Shown: positions 22,206 to 30,336 of the stretch, in pieces
Numbering within the stretch: position 1 is the stretch's first letter
Layout of the letters: every line of letters starts with the position of its first letter
Origin: Deltaproteobacteria bacterium
GTDB lineage: Bacteria > Myxococcota > UBA727 > VGSZ01
Length of the DNA: 46,112 nucleotides
Reading direction: 5' to 3'
Assembly (NCBI GenBank): GCA_016874845.1
Contig: VGSZ01000012.1
Coordinates: forward strand, 1-46,112
Made by a program: the position numbers and the translations under genes
Notes under the pieces: model-generated
What the model was told of the DNA's origin: nothing
Database searches by the model: none
Seen by the model: only the letters and a program-made list of their open reading frames with translations

Positions 22206-23201
22206 ATGGTTCGCCTACCGCCGCTGCCGATGCGACCGGTCTTCGTGGAGAAGCTTTGGGGGGGCTCGCGGCTCTCGCGGCTGCCGGCCAAGCAGCGCCC
22301 AGGACATCGCCCGCCCGTAGCCGTCGCCGTCGGTGAGTCGTGGGAGGTCGCCGACCTGCCCGAAGGCCAGTCCACCGTCGACGATCACCCCGTCTGCGCG
22401 GCCTTCGCCGGCGCCACCCTAGGCTCCCTCGTGCGCGCCCACGGCCACGACCTCGTCGGCACGGCGCGCCCGCCGGAGCGGTTCCCGATCCTCGTGAAGC
22501 TCATCGACGCCGCCGAGGACCTGAGCGTGCAGGTGCATCCCGGCGACGACTACGCGGCGACGCACCCGGGGACGGCCTCGAAGGACGAGGCGTGGCTCGT
22601 CGTCGACACCGCCGACGGCGCCCGGCTGCTGCACGGCTTCGTCGATGGCGTCTCGCGTGCGCTGTTCGCCGCCGCGGTGAAGATGGGCCTGCCGCACGAG
22701 CTGATGCGCTCGGTCCCCGCGCGCCGCGGCGACGTGCTGCACGTCAGCCCGGGGATCGTGCACGCCATCGGCGCCGGCGTGATGGTGCTCGAAGTTCAGG
22801 AGCCGTCGGACACCACGTTCCGCGTCTGGGACTTCGATCGCGTCGACGTCACCGGCAAGAAGCGCGCGCTGCACATCGAGCAGGCCCTCGCGGTCGCCCG
22901 CTTCGACGACCAGCCGCCGACGCTGGCGCCGCGCCGTCGCTCGGGCGGGTTTGACGTCCTCTGTGACACGCGCTCGTTCGCGATGCGCGCCGTGCGCGTG
23001 CACGGCCCAGCGCCGGTGACCTTGTCGGTGGAGCCCGACGCGGCGCTCGTGCTGCACGCCGACGACGCCGCGGTCACCTTTGTCTGGGGCGACCACGTCG
23101 TCGCGCTCCCTCACGGCGCGAGCTGCGTGTTGCCGGCGTCGTGCGGCGCGGTGGTGTTTCCGGCCGGCGTGTCGCCGACCGACGTGATCGTGATGTCGTG
23201 A
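22206..23201 (+). CDS. manA: Mannose-6-phosphate isomerase, class I
   Basis: The enzyme interconverts mannose-6-phosphate and fructose-6-phosphate, supplying GDP-mannose for glycans. The 331-residue product shows the type I cupin landmarks: EKLWGG, SWEVAD, FPILVKLIDAAEDLSVQVHPGDD (zinc-ligand Gln and His), KDEAW (zinc Glu), and SPGIVHAIGAG (zinc His). It is the short bacterial form lacking the long helical insert of eukaryotic enzymes. The ATG at 22206 gives the usual MRPVFVEKLWGG context. It starts a plus-strand run with aat 13 bp downstream. A link to the TMTC-like glycosyltransferase (mannose supply) is only a speculation. Confidence 0.95.
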   Translation: MVRLPPLPMRPVFVEKLWGGSRLSRLPAKQRPGHRPPVAVAVGESWEVADLPEGQSTVDDHPVCAAFAGATLGSLVRAHGHDLVGTARPPERFPILVKLIDAAEDLSVQVHPGDDYAATHPGTASKDEAWLVVDTADGARLLHGFVDGVSRALFAAAVKMGLPHELMRSVPARRGDVLHVSPGIVHAIGAGVMVLEVQEPSDTTFRVWDFDRVDVTGKKRALHIEQALAVARFDDQPPTLAPRRRSGGFDVLCDTRSFAMRAVRVHGPAPVTLSVEPDAALVLHADDAAVTFVWGDHVVALPHGASCVLPASCGAVVFPAGVSPTDVIVMS

Positions 23202-23214
23202 CCGGGGAGGGGCC

Positions 23215-23946
23215 GTGGCGTCGCGCGAATACTTTCCCGATCCCGAAGAGGCCGACGAAGACGGCGTCGTCTGCGTGGGCGCCAGGCCGCTGCCGCCGCT
23301 GTTGAAGGAGGCGTACCGCCACGGGATCTTCCCGTGGCCCCACCGCGGGCAGCCGCTGTTGTGGTTCTCGCCGGACCCGCGGTTCGTGCTGCCGACGGCG
23401 CGCGCGCACCTGCACCGGTCCCTGAAGAAATCCCTGCGGCGCACGACGCTGACCGTCACCGCCGACCGCGCGTTTCGCGACGTGATCGAGGCCTGTGGCA
23501 AGACGTCCCGTCGTGGGCAGTCCGGCACGTGGATCACCGCCGACATGGTGGCCGGCTACGTCGCCCTGCATGACGAGGGCTACGCGCACTCCATTGAAGC
23601 CTGGGACGGCGAGACCCTCGTCGGCGGTCTGTACGGCGTGTCGTTCGGCGCGGTGTTCTTCGGCGAGAGCATGTTCGCCCGAGCGCACGACGCCTCGAAG
23701 GTCGCGTTCGCGACGCTGCTCGCGCAGCTGGTGCGCTGGCGGTTCCCCCTCGTCGACTGCCAGAGCTACACCGACCACCTCGCCCGCTTCGGCGCCGAGC
23801 ACTGGCCGCGTCGGCGCTTCCTCGACACGATCGCCGAATGCCAGCGCGCCCCCGATCGCAAGGGGCCCTGGTCCCTCGAGATCAAGCCCGTCGACGCTGT
23901 CGACATCCTGGTCGCGGCCGGCGACGACGACGGGCCGACCGGGTGA
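23215..23946 (+). CDS. aat: Leucyl/phenylalanyl-tRNA--protein transferase
   Basis: Aat adds Leu or Phe from aminoacyl-tRNA to proteins with N-terminal Lys or Arg, marking them for ClpS/ClpAP degradation (N-end rule). The 243-residue product has the family motifs GIFPWP, LLWFSPDPRFVLP, SGTWIT, GVSFGAVFFGESMFA and LVDCQSYTDHLARFGA. GTG at 23215 has GGGGAGGGG about 5 bp upstream. It is 13 bp after manA. clpS and clpA are not in the window. Confidence 0.97.
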   Translation: MASREYFPDPEEADEDGVVCVGARPLPPLLKEAYRHGIFPWPHRGQPLLWFSPDPRFVLPTARAHLHRSLKKSLRRTTLTVTADRAFRDVIEACGKTSRRGQSGTWITADMVAGYVALHDEGYAHSIEAWDGETLVGGLYGVSFGAVFFGESMFARAHDASKVAFATLLAQLVRWRFPLVDCQSYTDHLARFGAEHWPRRRFLDTIAECQRAPDRKGPWSLEIKPVDAVDILVAAGDDDGPTG

Positions 23947-23998
23947 TCCGCGCCCGCCGGTTGCCGCCCGCGCCGCCCGTGGCGACAACATCGCGGTG

Positions 23999-25213
23999 AT
24001 GAATCGTGACGAACGCCCCCCGCGCGCGCGCGTCGCCGACGGCGTCGCGTCGCTGCCGCGGCCAGCCTGGGATGCCCTCGTCGCCGACGTCGACAATCCC
24101 TTCGTCGAGCATGCGTTCCTGGCCCTGCTCGAGACGGCGGGCGCGGTGGGCGGCAAGACGGGCTGGAGTCCGCGGATCGTCGTCGTCGAAGACGACGCGG
24201 GCCGGCTGCTCGGCGCTGTCCCGGCGTACCGGCGGACCGACAGCTTCGGTGAGTTCGTCTTCGACCACGCGATCGCCGATGCGAGCCACCGGCTGCGCCG
24301 CCCCTATTACCCGAAGCTGACCGTTGCCGTGCCGTTCACGCCCGCCACCGGACCGCGCCTGCTGCGCCGGGACGAGGACGCCGAGCGCGTCGACCCGGTG
24401 TTGCACGCTGCGCTGGCGCAGCTGCAGGCCGACGAAGGCGCCTCGTCGACCCACGTGCTGTTCTGCACCGACGCCGAGGCGGAGCGCCTCGCCGGGCAAG
24501 GCTTTCGTCGCCGGGCCGGGCTGCAGTTCCACTGGCGCAACGACGGCTACGCCTCGTTCGACGACTTTCTGGCGCGCCTGCGCAGCGAGGACCGCAAGCA
24601 GATCCGGCGCGAGCGCCGCCGCGTCGTCGAGTCTGGTCTCGTCGTCGAGGTATGCGCCGGGAGCGACGTCCCGCCCTCGTGGTGGCCGCGGGTCTACGCG
24701 CTGTACGCGGGCATCTACGACCGGAAGTGGGGCCGCCCCTACCTGCCGCCGGCGTTCTTCGATGGCATCGCGAGCACGCTCGGCGACCGCGCCGTCGTCG
24801 CCGTCGCGCGCGACCCCGGTCGCCCGACCGACGACGATGTGGTGGCGATGACGTTGTCGTTCGAGAGGGGCCGCGCGCTGTACGGCCGCTCCTGGGGCAG
24901 CGACGTCGACGTGCCCGGTCTGCACTTCGAGCTCTGCTATTACGCGTTGCTCGAGCGGGCGATCGCGCGCGGCCAGACCCTCGTCGAGGCCGGCGCGCAA
25001 GGCGAGCACAAGCTCAAGCGCGGCTATCTTCCGTGCCTGACCCACAGCGTCCACCGCTTCGACGACGAGCGGCTCGACCACGCCGTCGCCCGCTTCTTCG
25101 CCGAGGAGCAATTGGCGCTGGCCGCCGAGCGTGCGGCGCTCGCCGCCCACGGGCCCTTCCGCAACGGCGCAGCGCCGACCTTGCCGCTCGTCGCCGGGCT
25201 GCCCCGAGGCTGA
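23999..25213 (+). CDS. FemAB-like GNAT-fold acyltransferase (peptidogalycan biosynthesis protein family)
   Basis: The 404-residue product matches the FemAB_like family (formerly DUF482; double GNAT fold). Visible landmarks are WDAL..NPFVEHAFLALLE near the start, YYPKLTVAVPFTPATG near 105, QFHWRNDGYASFDDFLARL and RKQIRRERRRV near 180-210, YDRKWGRPYL, LYGRSWG, and EAGAQGEHKLKRGYLP near 325-340. The family name suggests a cell-envelope role, but acceptor and donor are not proven. ATG 23999 or the adjacent GTG 23996 can start it. It lies 52 bp after aat. Confidence 0.9.
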   Translation: MNRDERPPRARVADGVASLPRPAWDALVADVDNPFVEHAFLALLETAGAVGGKTGWSPRIVVVEDDAGRLLGAVPAYRRTDSFGEFVFDHAIADASHRLRRPYYPKLTVAVPFTPATGPRLLRRDEDAERVDPVLHAALAQLQADEGASSTHVLFCTDAEAERLAGQGFRRRAGLQFHWRNDGYASFDDFLARLRSEDRKQIRRERRRVVESGLVVEVCAGSDVPPSWWPRVYALYAGIYDRKWGRPYLPPAFFDGIASTLGDRAVVAVARDPGRPTDDDVVAMTLSFERGRALYGRSWGSDVDVPGLHFELCYYALLERAIARGQTLVEAGAQGEHKLKRGYLPCLTHSVHRFDDERLDHAVARFFAEEQLALAAERAALAAHGPFRNGAAPTLPLVAGLPRG

Positions 25214-25282
25214 GGTTCGGGCGTCGACCCGCGCGACGGGCGAAGCTTGCGGCGAGGCTCGCGACTTGGCACGTTCGCGACC

Positions 25283-25480
25283 ATGCCTCTTCCGCCGCGG
25301 GTCATCGACGAGCTGCTACAAAAGCGCGCCCGCCGCGATGGAGAGGACCGCGCGCGGTTGGAGCGCATCGAGCTGTCGCAATTCGCCACCGCGGAGCGCG
25401 CCGACGAGAGCGCCCTGGCGGCCACCAACATCGTCGTCGCGCACATCTCGCCGGTGCTCGGCGGCGGGATCGCCCCGTAG
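25283..25480 (+). CDS. Small hypothetical protein (65 aa)
   Basis: This 65-residue frame has codon use like its neighbours, with strong GC at third positions. It sits on the coding strand between the FemAB-like gene (69 bp upstream) and the Smr-like gene (16 bp downstream). The product is a charged helix (LLQKRARRDGEDRARLERIELSQ split by position) followed by a hydrophobic C-terminus ending near GGGIAP. I do not recognise a family. The GTG/ATG choice is uncertain: ATG 25283 is preferred over the frame opening at 25247 because that extension overlaps no conserved feature. Confidence 0.55.
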   Translation: MPLPPRVIDELLQKRARRDGEDRARLERIELSQFATAERADESALAATNIVVAHISPVLGGGIAP

Positions 25481-25496
25481 CCGCCGCAGGATGACG

Positions 25497-26264
25497 ATGG
25501 GCACGCTCGAGGACCAGCTGAAGAAGTGGCGGCAGCAGCGGCCCGCGCCGGGCAAGGCGGGGGCCGCGTCCTCGTCGTCAGCGTCCTCGTCGTCAGCGTC
25601 CTCGTCGTCAGCGTCCTCGTCGTCAGCGTCCTCGTCGTCAGCGTCCTCGTCGTCAGCGTCCTCGTCGTCGGCCGGTGATGCCACGCGCAAGCGGCCGACG
25701 AAGAAGGACCCGTATCCGGCCTTCACCCTGCGGCGCGACGAGCCGGCGCCGAAGGCGGCGCCCCAGACGCAGACACCCGCGCCGCCGCCGCCCACCGACG
25801 CCGAGCTTTTCGCGCGCGCGCTGGACTCCGTCGAGCGCGACGTCGTGCTGCAGAAATTCGACGCTGGCGCAGCAGCGCCGTTGGCGCGCGGACGTTCGGC
25901 GCCGGTGACGGTGCCACCGAGTGACGAGGAGCTGTTCCGATCGTTCGTCGGCGACGCGCGTCCGACGCGCCCGACGGCGGCGAAGGCGCCGGCGGCGAAG
26001 GCGAAGGCGACGGCGCCGGGCGACGGCGCTGCCCTGCCGCGGCTGTCGGTGCGCGGGGCTGCGGTCGACATCGCGGCCCGTCGCCTGCGGGCGTTCCTCG
26101 ACGACGCTGTCCGTGGCGGGGCGAGCGCGGTGGTCGTCGAGGTCGACGCCGCCAGCGAAGCCGCGCTCGACGTCGCGCGGGGGCACGCCGCGGTGGCCGC
26201 GGTGCACGACGCCTCGCCGGCGCAGGGCGGCAAGGGTGCGCGCGTGCTGCGTCTGCGCGGCTGA
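25497..26264 (+). CDS. Smr-like domain protein with degenerate motifs and a Ser-rich repeat linker
   Basis: The product has 255 residues. A short charged N-terminus (LEDQLKKWRQQ) is followed by a Ser-Ser-Ser-Ser-Ala repeat linker (residues ~24-58), a basic stretch, two ELF segments (DAELFARAL and DEELFRSF) like those before Smr domains in small MutS-related proteins, and a C-terminal 75-residue module from LSVRG to VLRLRG. That module follows the Smr fold pattern, but the usual LDLHG reads LSVRG and the HGxG loop is missing, so nuclease activity is unlikely. ATG 25497 is preferred because AGGA precedes it by 5 bp; ATG 25491 is also possible. The Smr assignment is by pattern only. Confidence 0.7.
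   Translation: MGTLEDQLKKWRQQRPAPGKAGAASSSSASSSSASSSSASSSSASSSSASSSSASSSSAGDATRKRPTKKDPYPAFTLRRDEPAPKAAPQTQTPAPPPPTDAELFARALDSVERDVVLQKFDAGAAAPLARGRSAPVTVPPSDEELFRSFVGDARPTRPTAAKAPAAKAKATAPGDGAALPRLSVRGAAVDIAARRLRAFLDDAVRGGASAVVVEVDAASEAALDVARGHAAVAAVHDASPAQGGKGARVLRLRG
25566..25670. repeat. 15-bp tandem repeat, 7 copies
   Basis: Seven head-to-tail copies of GCGTCCTCGTCGTCA, identical except for the last base of the final copy, lie inside the Smr-like gene. Each unit encodes Ala-Ser-Ser-Ser-Ser. Near-perfect identity implies recent expansion or ongoing slippage. Confidence 0.98.
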
Positions 26265-26376
26265 GCGTCGACGGAGCGCTCCGTCCGCCGCCCCCCCCGC
26301 TCTCGCGCACGACGCGGGCACCCGAGCGGTCGCCGCCCGAGACGGAGCCTGCTAAGCGCCGCGGCGGAGGTCACCC

Positions 26377-27177
26377 GTGAACACCGACGCTCTCCCTCTG
26401 GTCACCGTCACCGAACACGACGTCGACGGCGCGCTGGCCCTCGTCCTGACGCTGGACCGCCCCGACGCAATGAACGCGCTGTCGCGGGCGTTGCTCGAGG
26501 CGTTGTGGGTCGAGGTCGAGAAGGCCGCCGTGCGGCGCGAGGTGCGCGCGTTGATCCTCGCCGGCAACGCGAAGGCCTTCTGCGCCGGCGCCGATCTGAA
26601 GGAGCGGGCGGGCATGAGCCCCGTCGAGGTGCGGGCGTTCCTGCGCCGCATCCGCGGGATCATGGATCTCGTCGAGCGCGTGCCGATGCCGACCATCGCC
26701 GCCATCGACGGGGTCGCCTTCGGCGGCGGCTGCGAGCTGGCGCTGGCCTGCGACCTGCGGGTGCTCGGCCGCGACGCGAAGATCGGGCTCACCGAGTGCG
26801 CGCTGGGGATCATCCCCGGCGCCGGGGGCACCCAGCGTCTGCCGCGCTTGATCGGCCCGGCGAAGGCGAAGGAGCTCATCTTCACCGCCCGCCGCCTCGA
26901 CGCCGCCACCGCCTTCGACGCAGGCCTCGCGAACCACGTCGTCGACGCTGGGCGCGCGCTCGACAAGGCCCTGTCGCTGGCGGCCGAGATCGGCAAGACG
27001 GCGCCGCTGGCGGTCGAGGCGGCGAAGGCGGCCATCGACGGCGGCTTGTCGACGGGGATCAGCGAAGGTCTGCTGCTCGAGGCGCGCGCCTACGAGGTCA
27101 CGCTGTACACCGAGGACCGCAAGGAGGCGCTGGCGGCGTTCGCCGCGAAGCGTCCGCCGCAGTTCGTGGGGCGCTGA
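26377..27177 (+). CDS. Enoyl-CoA hydratase family protein (both catalytic Glu present)
   Basis: The 266-residue crotonase-fold protein has the oxyanion-hole segment AFCAGADL (~68-74), GGGCELALACDLR with the first catalytic Glu at 120, and TECALGIIPGAGGTQRLPRL with the second Glu at 140. Length is normal. It resembles AUH/methylglutaconyl-CoA hydratase-like members, so hydration of an enoyl-CoA is expected; the acyl substrate is inferred only. GTG at 26377 follows a strong GGAGGT site. It is convergent with the minus catabolic operon, 41 bp from the DUF3105 gene, and may feed the same pathway. Confidence 0.93.
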   Translation: MNTDALPLVTVTEHDVDGALALVLTLDRPDAMNALSRALLEALWVEVEKAAVRREVRALILAGNAKAFCAGADLKERAGMSPVEVRAFLRRIRGIMDLVERVPMPTIAAIDGVAFGGGCELALACDLRVLGRDAKIGLTECALGIIPGAGGTQRLPRLIGPAKAKELIFTARRLDAATAFDAGLANHVVDAGRALDKALSLAAEIGKTAPLAVEAAKAAIDGGLSTGISEGLLLEARAYEVTLYTEDRKEALAAFAAKRPPQFVGR

Positions 27178-27218
27178 GGCCGCGGCGGCGCGGGCCGGGC
27201 GCGCGTCGAGGCCTGTGG

Positions 27219-27776
27219 TCAGGGGCAGACGTTCTCGGGGGCGCGGTTGCGGCACGCCGTCGCGAACGCGAGCGTACGGTCGCGCGCGAGGACCCCGCCG
27301 TCGAGCGCGCCGGGCACCAGCACGACGTCGGCGGCGACGACAGCGACGGGATCGTCGAGCAGCGGGTCGCGGGTGAGCAGCGCGCGCGGGTGGCCGCACT
27401 CGGGGTCGTCGGGCAGGGCGTCGAACGCGGCGCGCAGCTCGTCCTTCGCGGTGGCCGAGGCGTCGTCGCCGACCAGAAAGACGACGCCGCCGTGCTCGAG
27501 GTTGTGCACCCACTGTCCGCGCTCGACGACGTCGTCGTGGACGCCCCAGCTCGCCCACACCGGGTAGTGCGGCCCCGACGACGGCGGGTTGGCTTCGTAG
27601 ACGTGGGCGCCGGGATCGTTCTCGTGCTTCCAGCTCTCGTTGTCCTGGAACACCGCGCCGTCGGGGGCGTCGCAGCTGCCCTCGAGCGGCTCGCCCTTGC
27701 AGGCGCCGCCACCGACGACGAGCGCCGCGGCGAAGGCGACCCGGCGCGACGCACCCGCGTTCACGGCGGCGCTCAC
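27219..27776 (-). CDS. DUF3105 family exported (lipo)protein
   Basis: The product has 185 residues. The N-terminus has Arg-Arg then a hydrophobic run ending GGGAC, probably a lipoprotein signal with a weak lipobox. The rest matches DUF3105: ANPPSSGPHY near 75, and WVHNLEHGGVVFL near 100, with conserved His residues that could bind metal. GTG at 27776 overlaps the stop of the upstream cleavage-enzyme gene as GTGA, so translation is coupled. A later GTG (MNAG-like start) is possible. The family's role is unknown; presence of a secreted protein at the end of an acyl-CoA operon is unusual. Confidence 0.85.
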   Translation of the reverse strand: MSAAVNAGASRRVAFAAALVVGGGACKGEPLEGSCDAPDGAVFQDNESWKHENDPGAHVYEANPPSSGPHYPVWASWGVHDDVVERGQWVHNLEHGGVVFLVGDDASATAKDELRAAFDALPDDPECGHPRALLTRDPLLDDPVAVVAADVVLVPGALDGGVLARDRTLAFATACRNRAPENVCP

Positions 27777-28639
27777 GACGGCTCGGGCGACAGCGACAGC
27801 AGCCGCCGCGCCTCGGCGATGTCGGCGACCTCGCGGCCGCACAGCCGCACGAGCTGCGCCGCCTGCTCGACGAGGGCGCCGTTGCTGGGCGCCATCGAGC
27901 CGTCGGGCAGGTAGAAGTTGTCCTCGAGGCCGACGCGGATGTTGCCGCCGAGGACGAGCGCCGAGGCGACCAGCCGCCACTGCTCCTTGCCGATCCCGAT
28001 CACCTCCCACGTCGCGTCGGCGGGGATGGTCTGCTTTTGCAGCTGCAGCGCCTCGATGGACGTCGGCAGGCCGCCCAGCACGCCCATGATGAAGCTGAAC
28101 TGCGTGGGCTTCTTCAGCTTGCCCATATCGTACAGCGGCCAGATCGAGTTGGTGTGGCCAGCGTCGAAGCACTCGAGCTCCGGCTTGACCCCGGCCTCGT
28201 TCATGACGTCGAGGAAGCGCTCGATCTTGCCGAAGGTGTTCGGAAAGACCACGTCGAACACGAACGACTTCCGCTTCGGCGAGTACTTCGCGTAGTTCAT
28301 CGTGCCCATGTTCAAGGCCGCGATCTCGGGGCGCAGCTCGCGGATGATCGCTGCCTGCATCGCGATGTCGTCGTCCATCGTCCCCGTCGAGAAATTAAGG
28401 ATGATGGGGCAGCGCTTGCGCACCTCCTCCTTGATCTGCCGGAACGTCTCGAGCTCCCACGTCGGCGCGCCGCCGTCGGTGCGGCCGTGGATGTGCACGA
28501 CGGTGGCGCCGGCGTCGTAGGCGCGCTTCGCTTCGTCGGCGATCTCGACCGGCGTGTAGGGGATGCCGGGGCACTGGTCGCGGTTCGCGAGCACGCCCGT
28601 CAGCGCCGCGGTGATGATCACCTTGTCCTGCAGTCCCAT
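27773..28639 (-). CDS. Beta-keto acid cleavage enzyme (BKACE/DUF849 family)
   Basis: BKACE enzymes condense a beta-keto acid with acetyl-CoA and cleave it to acetoacetate plus a new acyl-CoA. The 288-residue TIM barrel shows ITAALTG at the start, zinc-ligand histidines 49 and 51 (VVHIHGR), NFSTGT near 82-87, ELECFDAGH near 154-162, and IRVGLEDN with Arg235, Glu239 and Asp240. Where the characterised 3-keto-5-aminohexanoate enzyme has its amine-contacting Glu (residue 14 there, from memory), this one has Leu17, suggesting a substrate without that amine. The ATG at 28639 has AGGAG upstream. It lies 70 bp after the carboxylase gene. Confidence 0.93.
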   Translation of the reverse strand: MGLQDKVIITAALTGVLANRDQCPGIPYTPVEIADEAKRAYDAGATVVHIHGRTDGGAPTWELETFRQIKEEVRKRCPIILNFSTGTMDDDIAMQAAIIRELRPEIAALNMGTMNYAKYSPKRKSFVFDVVFPNTFGKIERFLDVMNEAGVKPELECFDAGHTNSIWPLYDMGKLKKPTQFSFIMGVLGGLPTSIEALQLQKQTIPADATWEVIGIGKEQWRLVASALVLGGNIRVGLEDNFYLPDGSMAPSNGALVEQAAQLVRLCGREVADIAEARRLLSLSPEPS

Positions 28640-28709
28640 GAGGGCTCCTGTCGTCGTAGTGTTCGTCGTCGTCGTAGTCGTGGTGTCGTCGTCGCGGCGT
28701 CGTCGCTGG
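28640..28709. repeat. GTC-triplet-rich spacer
   Basis: The 70-bp gap between the carboxylase and cleavage-enzyme genes is dominated by GTC/GTA/GTG triplets on the plus strand (ACG/GAC on the transcribed strand). It looks like a slippage-prone simple sequence rather than a gene. The AGGAG ribosome site of the downstream gene lies at its low-coordinate end. Confidence 0.6.
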
Positions 28710-30278
28710 TCAGACCGGCATGATCGCGTGCTTGCGTGGGGGCAGGTGGCGCCTCCGGCGCACCGCCGTGGACAGCGCGTCGATCAGCACGCGGCGCGTG
28801 TCGCGCGGGTCGATGACATCGTCGACGTGCGTGCGCGCCGCCGGGATGTAGGGATTGATCTGTTCGCGGAACGCCTCGACGAGACCGGCGCGGACATCGT
28901 CGGGGTTGTCGCTCGCCTCGATCTGCTTGCGGAACGCGATGTTCACCGCGCCCTCGGGGCCCATCACCGAGATCTCGGCGCACGGCCACGCCACGATCAG
29001 GTCGGGCTGGTAACCCTTGCCACACATCACGTAATAGCCGGCGCCGTAGCCCTTGCGCACGACGACGGTGAGCTTCGGCACCGTCGCCCGCGACACCGCG
29101 AACAGCATCTTGGCGCCGTGGCGGATGATGCCCTCCTTCTCGGTCTTCACGCCCACCATGAAGCCGGGGACGTCCTGCAGGAAGAGCAGCGGGATGCCGA
29201 AGGCGTCGCAGGTCTCGATGAACTTCGCCGCCTTGTCGGCGGGGTCGTTGGTCAGCACGCCCCCCAGGTGCTTGCTGTTGCTGGCGACGACACCCACGGG
29301 ACGGCCGTCGAGGCGGATGAGCACGCAGTGGATCGCCTGCCCCCACTTTGGCTTCACCTCGAGCAGCGGCCCGTCTTGATCGCGCAGCCGCTCGATGAGC
29401 CCGAGCATGTCCATCGGCGCGCGCGTGTTGTCGGGCACGAGGCCCGTGGCGTCGTCGATGCGGCGCGTGGGCGAATCCGTCGTCGCGTACCGCGGCGGCG
29501 CGTCGTCGCACGATGTCGGGTGGTACGACAGCCACGTCTTGATCGTGGCGATCATCTCTACGTCGTCCTTGACCTCGAGGTCGCCGACGCCGCTCTCGCG
29601 GCAGTGCACCTTGCTACCGCCGAGCTCTTCGGCGGTGACGTCGGCGCCCGTCGCGGCCTTCACCAGCGGCGGCCCGGCCAGCGCCATCGACGACGTGCCC
29701 TTCACCATCGGCACGAAGTCGGCGAGGCCGGGGACGTAGGCGGTGCCGGCGGCGCAGGGGCCCATCATCGCCGCCACCTGCGGGATGACGCCGGACATCA
29801 TCACCTGGTCGAAGAACATCTGGCCCGAGCCGGCGAACATCGCCGTCGCCGCCTCCTGCACGCGGGCGCCCGCCGAGTCGAGCAGCCAGACACACGGGAT
29901 GCGCCGCTCGAGGGCGAGCTCCCGCAGGCGGCCGCACTTGCGCTCGGTGTTCTCGCCGATGGTGCCGGCCATCACCGTGAAGTCGAACGCGATCACCGCC
30001 ACCGGCCGCCCGTCGACGAGGCCGGTGCCGCAGACGACGCCGTCGGCTGGCGTGTCACGGCCCGACATCATCGGCGACTCCGACGTGTGGTGGGCGTGGG
30101 CCATCAGCTCGACGAACGTGCTGACGCCGTCGCGCTTGTCGAAGAGCAGGTCGACGCGCTCGCGGCAGGTGAGCTTGCCGGCGGCGTGCTGCTTGGCGAC
30201 GGCAGCCTCGCCACCCATCTGCTGGATCTTTACGCGGCGGGCTTCGAGGTCGGTGATCTTGTCGTCCAGAGCGGTCAT
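28710..30278 (-). CDS. Acyl-CoA carboxylase beta (carboxyltransferase) subunit
   Basis: The product has 522 residues and two crotonase-like carboxyltransferase halves. N-domain landmarks are LTCRERVDLLFD, VCGTGLVDGRPV, DFTVMAGTIG, WLLDSAGARVQE and GPCAAGTAYVPGLADF. C-domain landmarks are NSKHLGGVL, LLFLQDVPGFMVG, RKGYGAGYYVMCG and VMGPEGAVNIAFR. It should carry CO2 from biotin to an acyl-CoA such as methylcrotonyl-, propionyl- or geranyl-CoA. The biotin carboxylase/carrier subunit it needs is absent from the operon and window. The ATG at 30278 has AGGA upstream. Neighbours suggest a branched-chain acyl-CoA, but the substrate cannot be read from the sequence. Confidence 0.95.
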   Translation of the reverse strand: MTALDDKITDLEARRVKIQQMGGEAAVAKQHAAGKLTCRERVDLLFDKRDGVSTFVELMAHAHHTSESPMMSGRDTPADGVVCGTGLVDGRPVAVIAFDFTVMAGTIGENTERKCGRLRELALERRIPCVWLLDSAGARVQEAATAMFAGSGQMFFDQVMMSGVIPQVAAMMGPCAAGTAYVPGLADFVPMVKGTSSMALAGPPLVKAATGADVTAEELGGSKVHCRESGVGDLEVKDDVEMIATIKTWLSYHPTSCDDAPPRYATTDSPTRRIDDATGLVPDNTRAPMDMLGLIERLRDQDGPLLEVKPKWGQAIHCVLIRLDGRPVGVVASNSKHLGGVLTNDPADKAAKFIETCDAFGIPLLFLQDVPGFMVGVKTEKEGIIRHGAKMLFAVSRATVPKLTVVVRKGYGAGYYVMCGKGYQPDLIVAWPCAEISVMGPEGAVNIAFRKQIEASDNPDDVRAGLVEAFREQINPYIPAARTHVDDVIDPRDTRRVLIDALSTAVRRRRHLPPRKHAIMPV

Positions 30279-30336
30279 CGGTGCGGTCCTGGGGCGAAGA
30301 GGCAGGTAGCGACGTCGTCGTCGCCGGCGCAGAAGG

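Noticed and set aside
25566-25670. CRISPR array
   Set aside because: The 15-bp units are directly adjacent with no spacers and lie in frame inside a gene.
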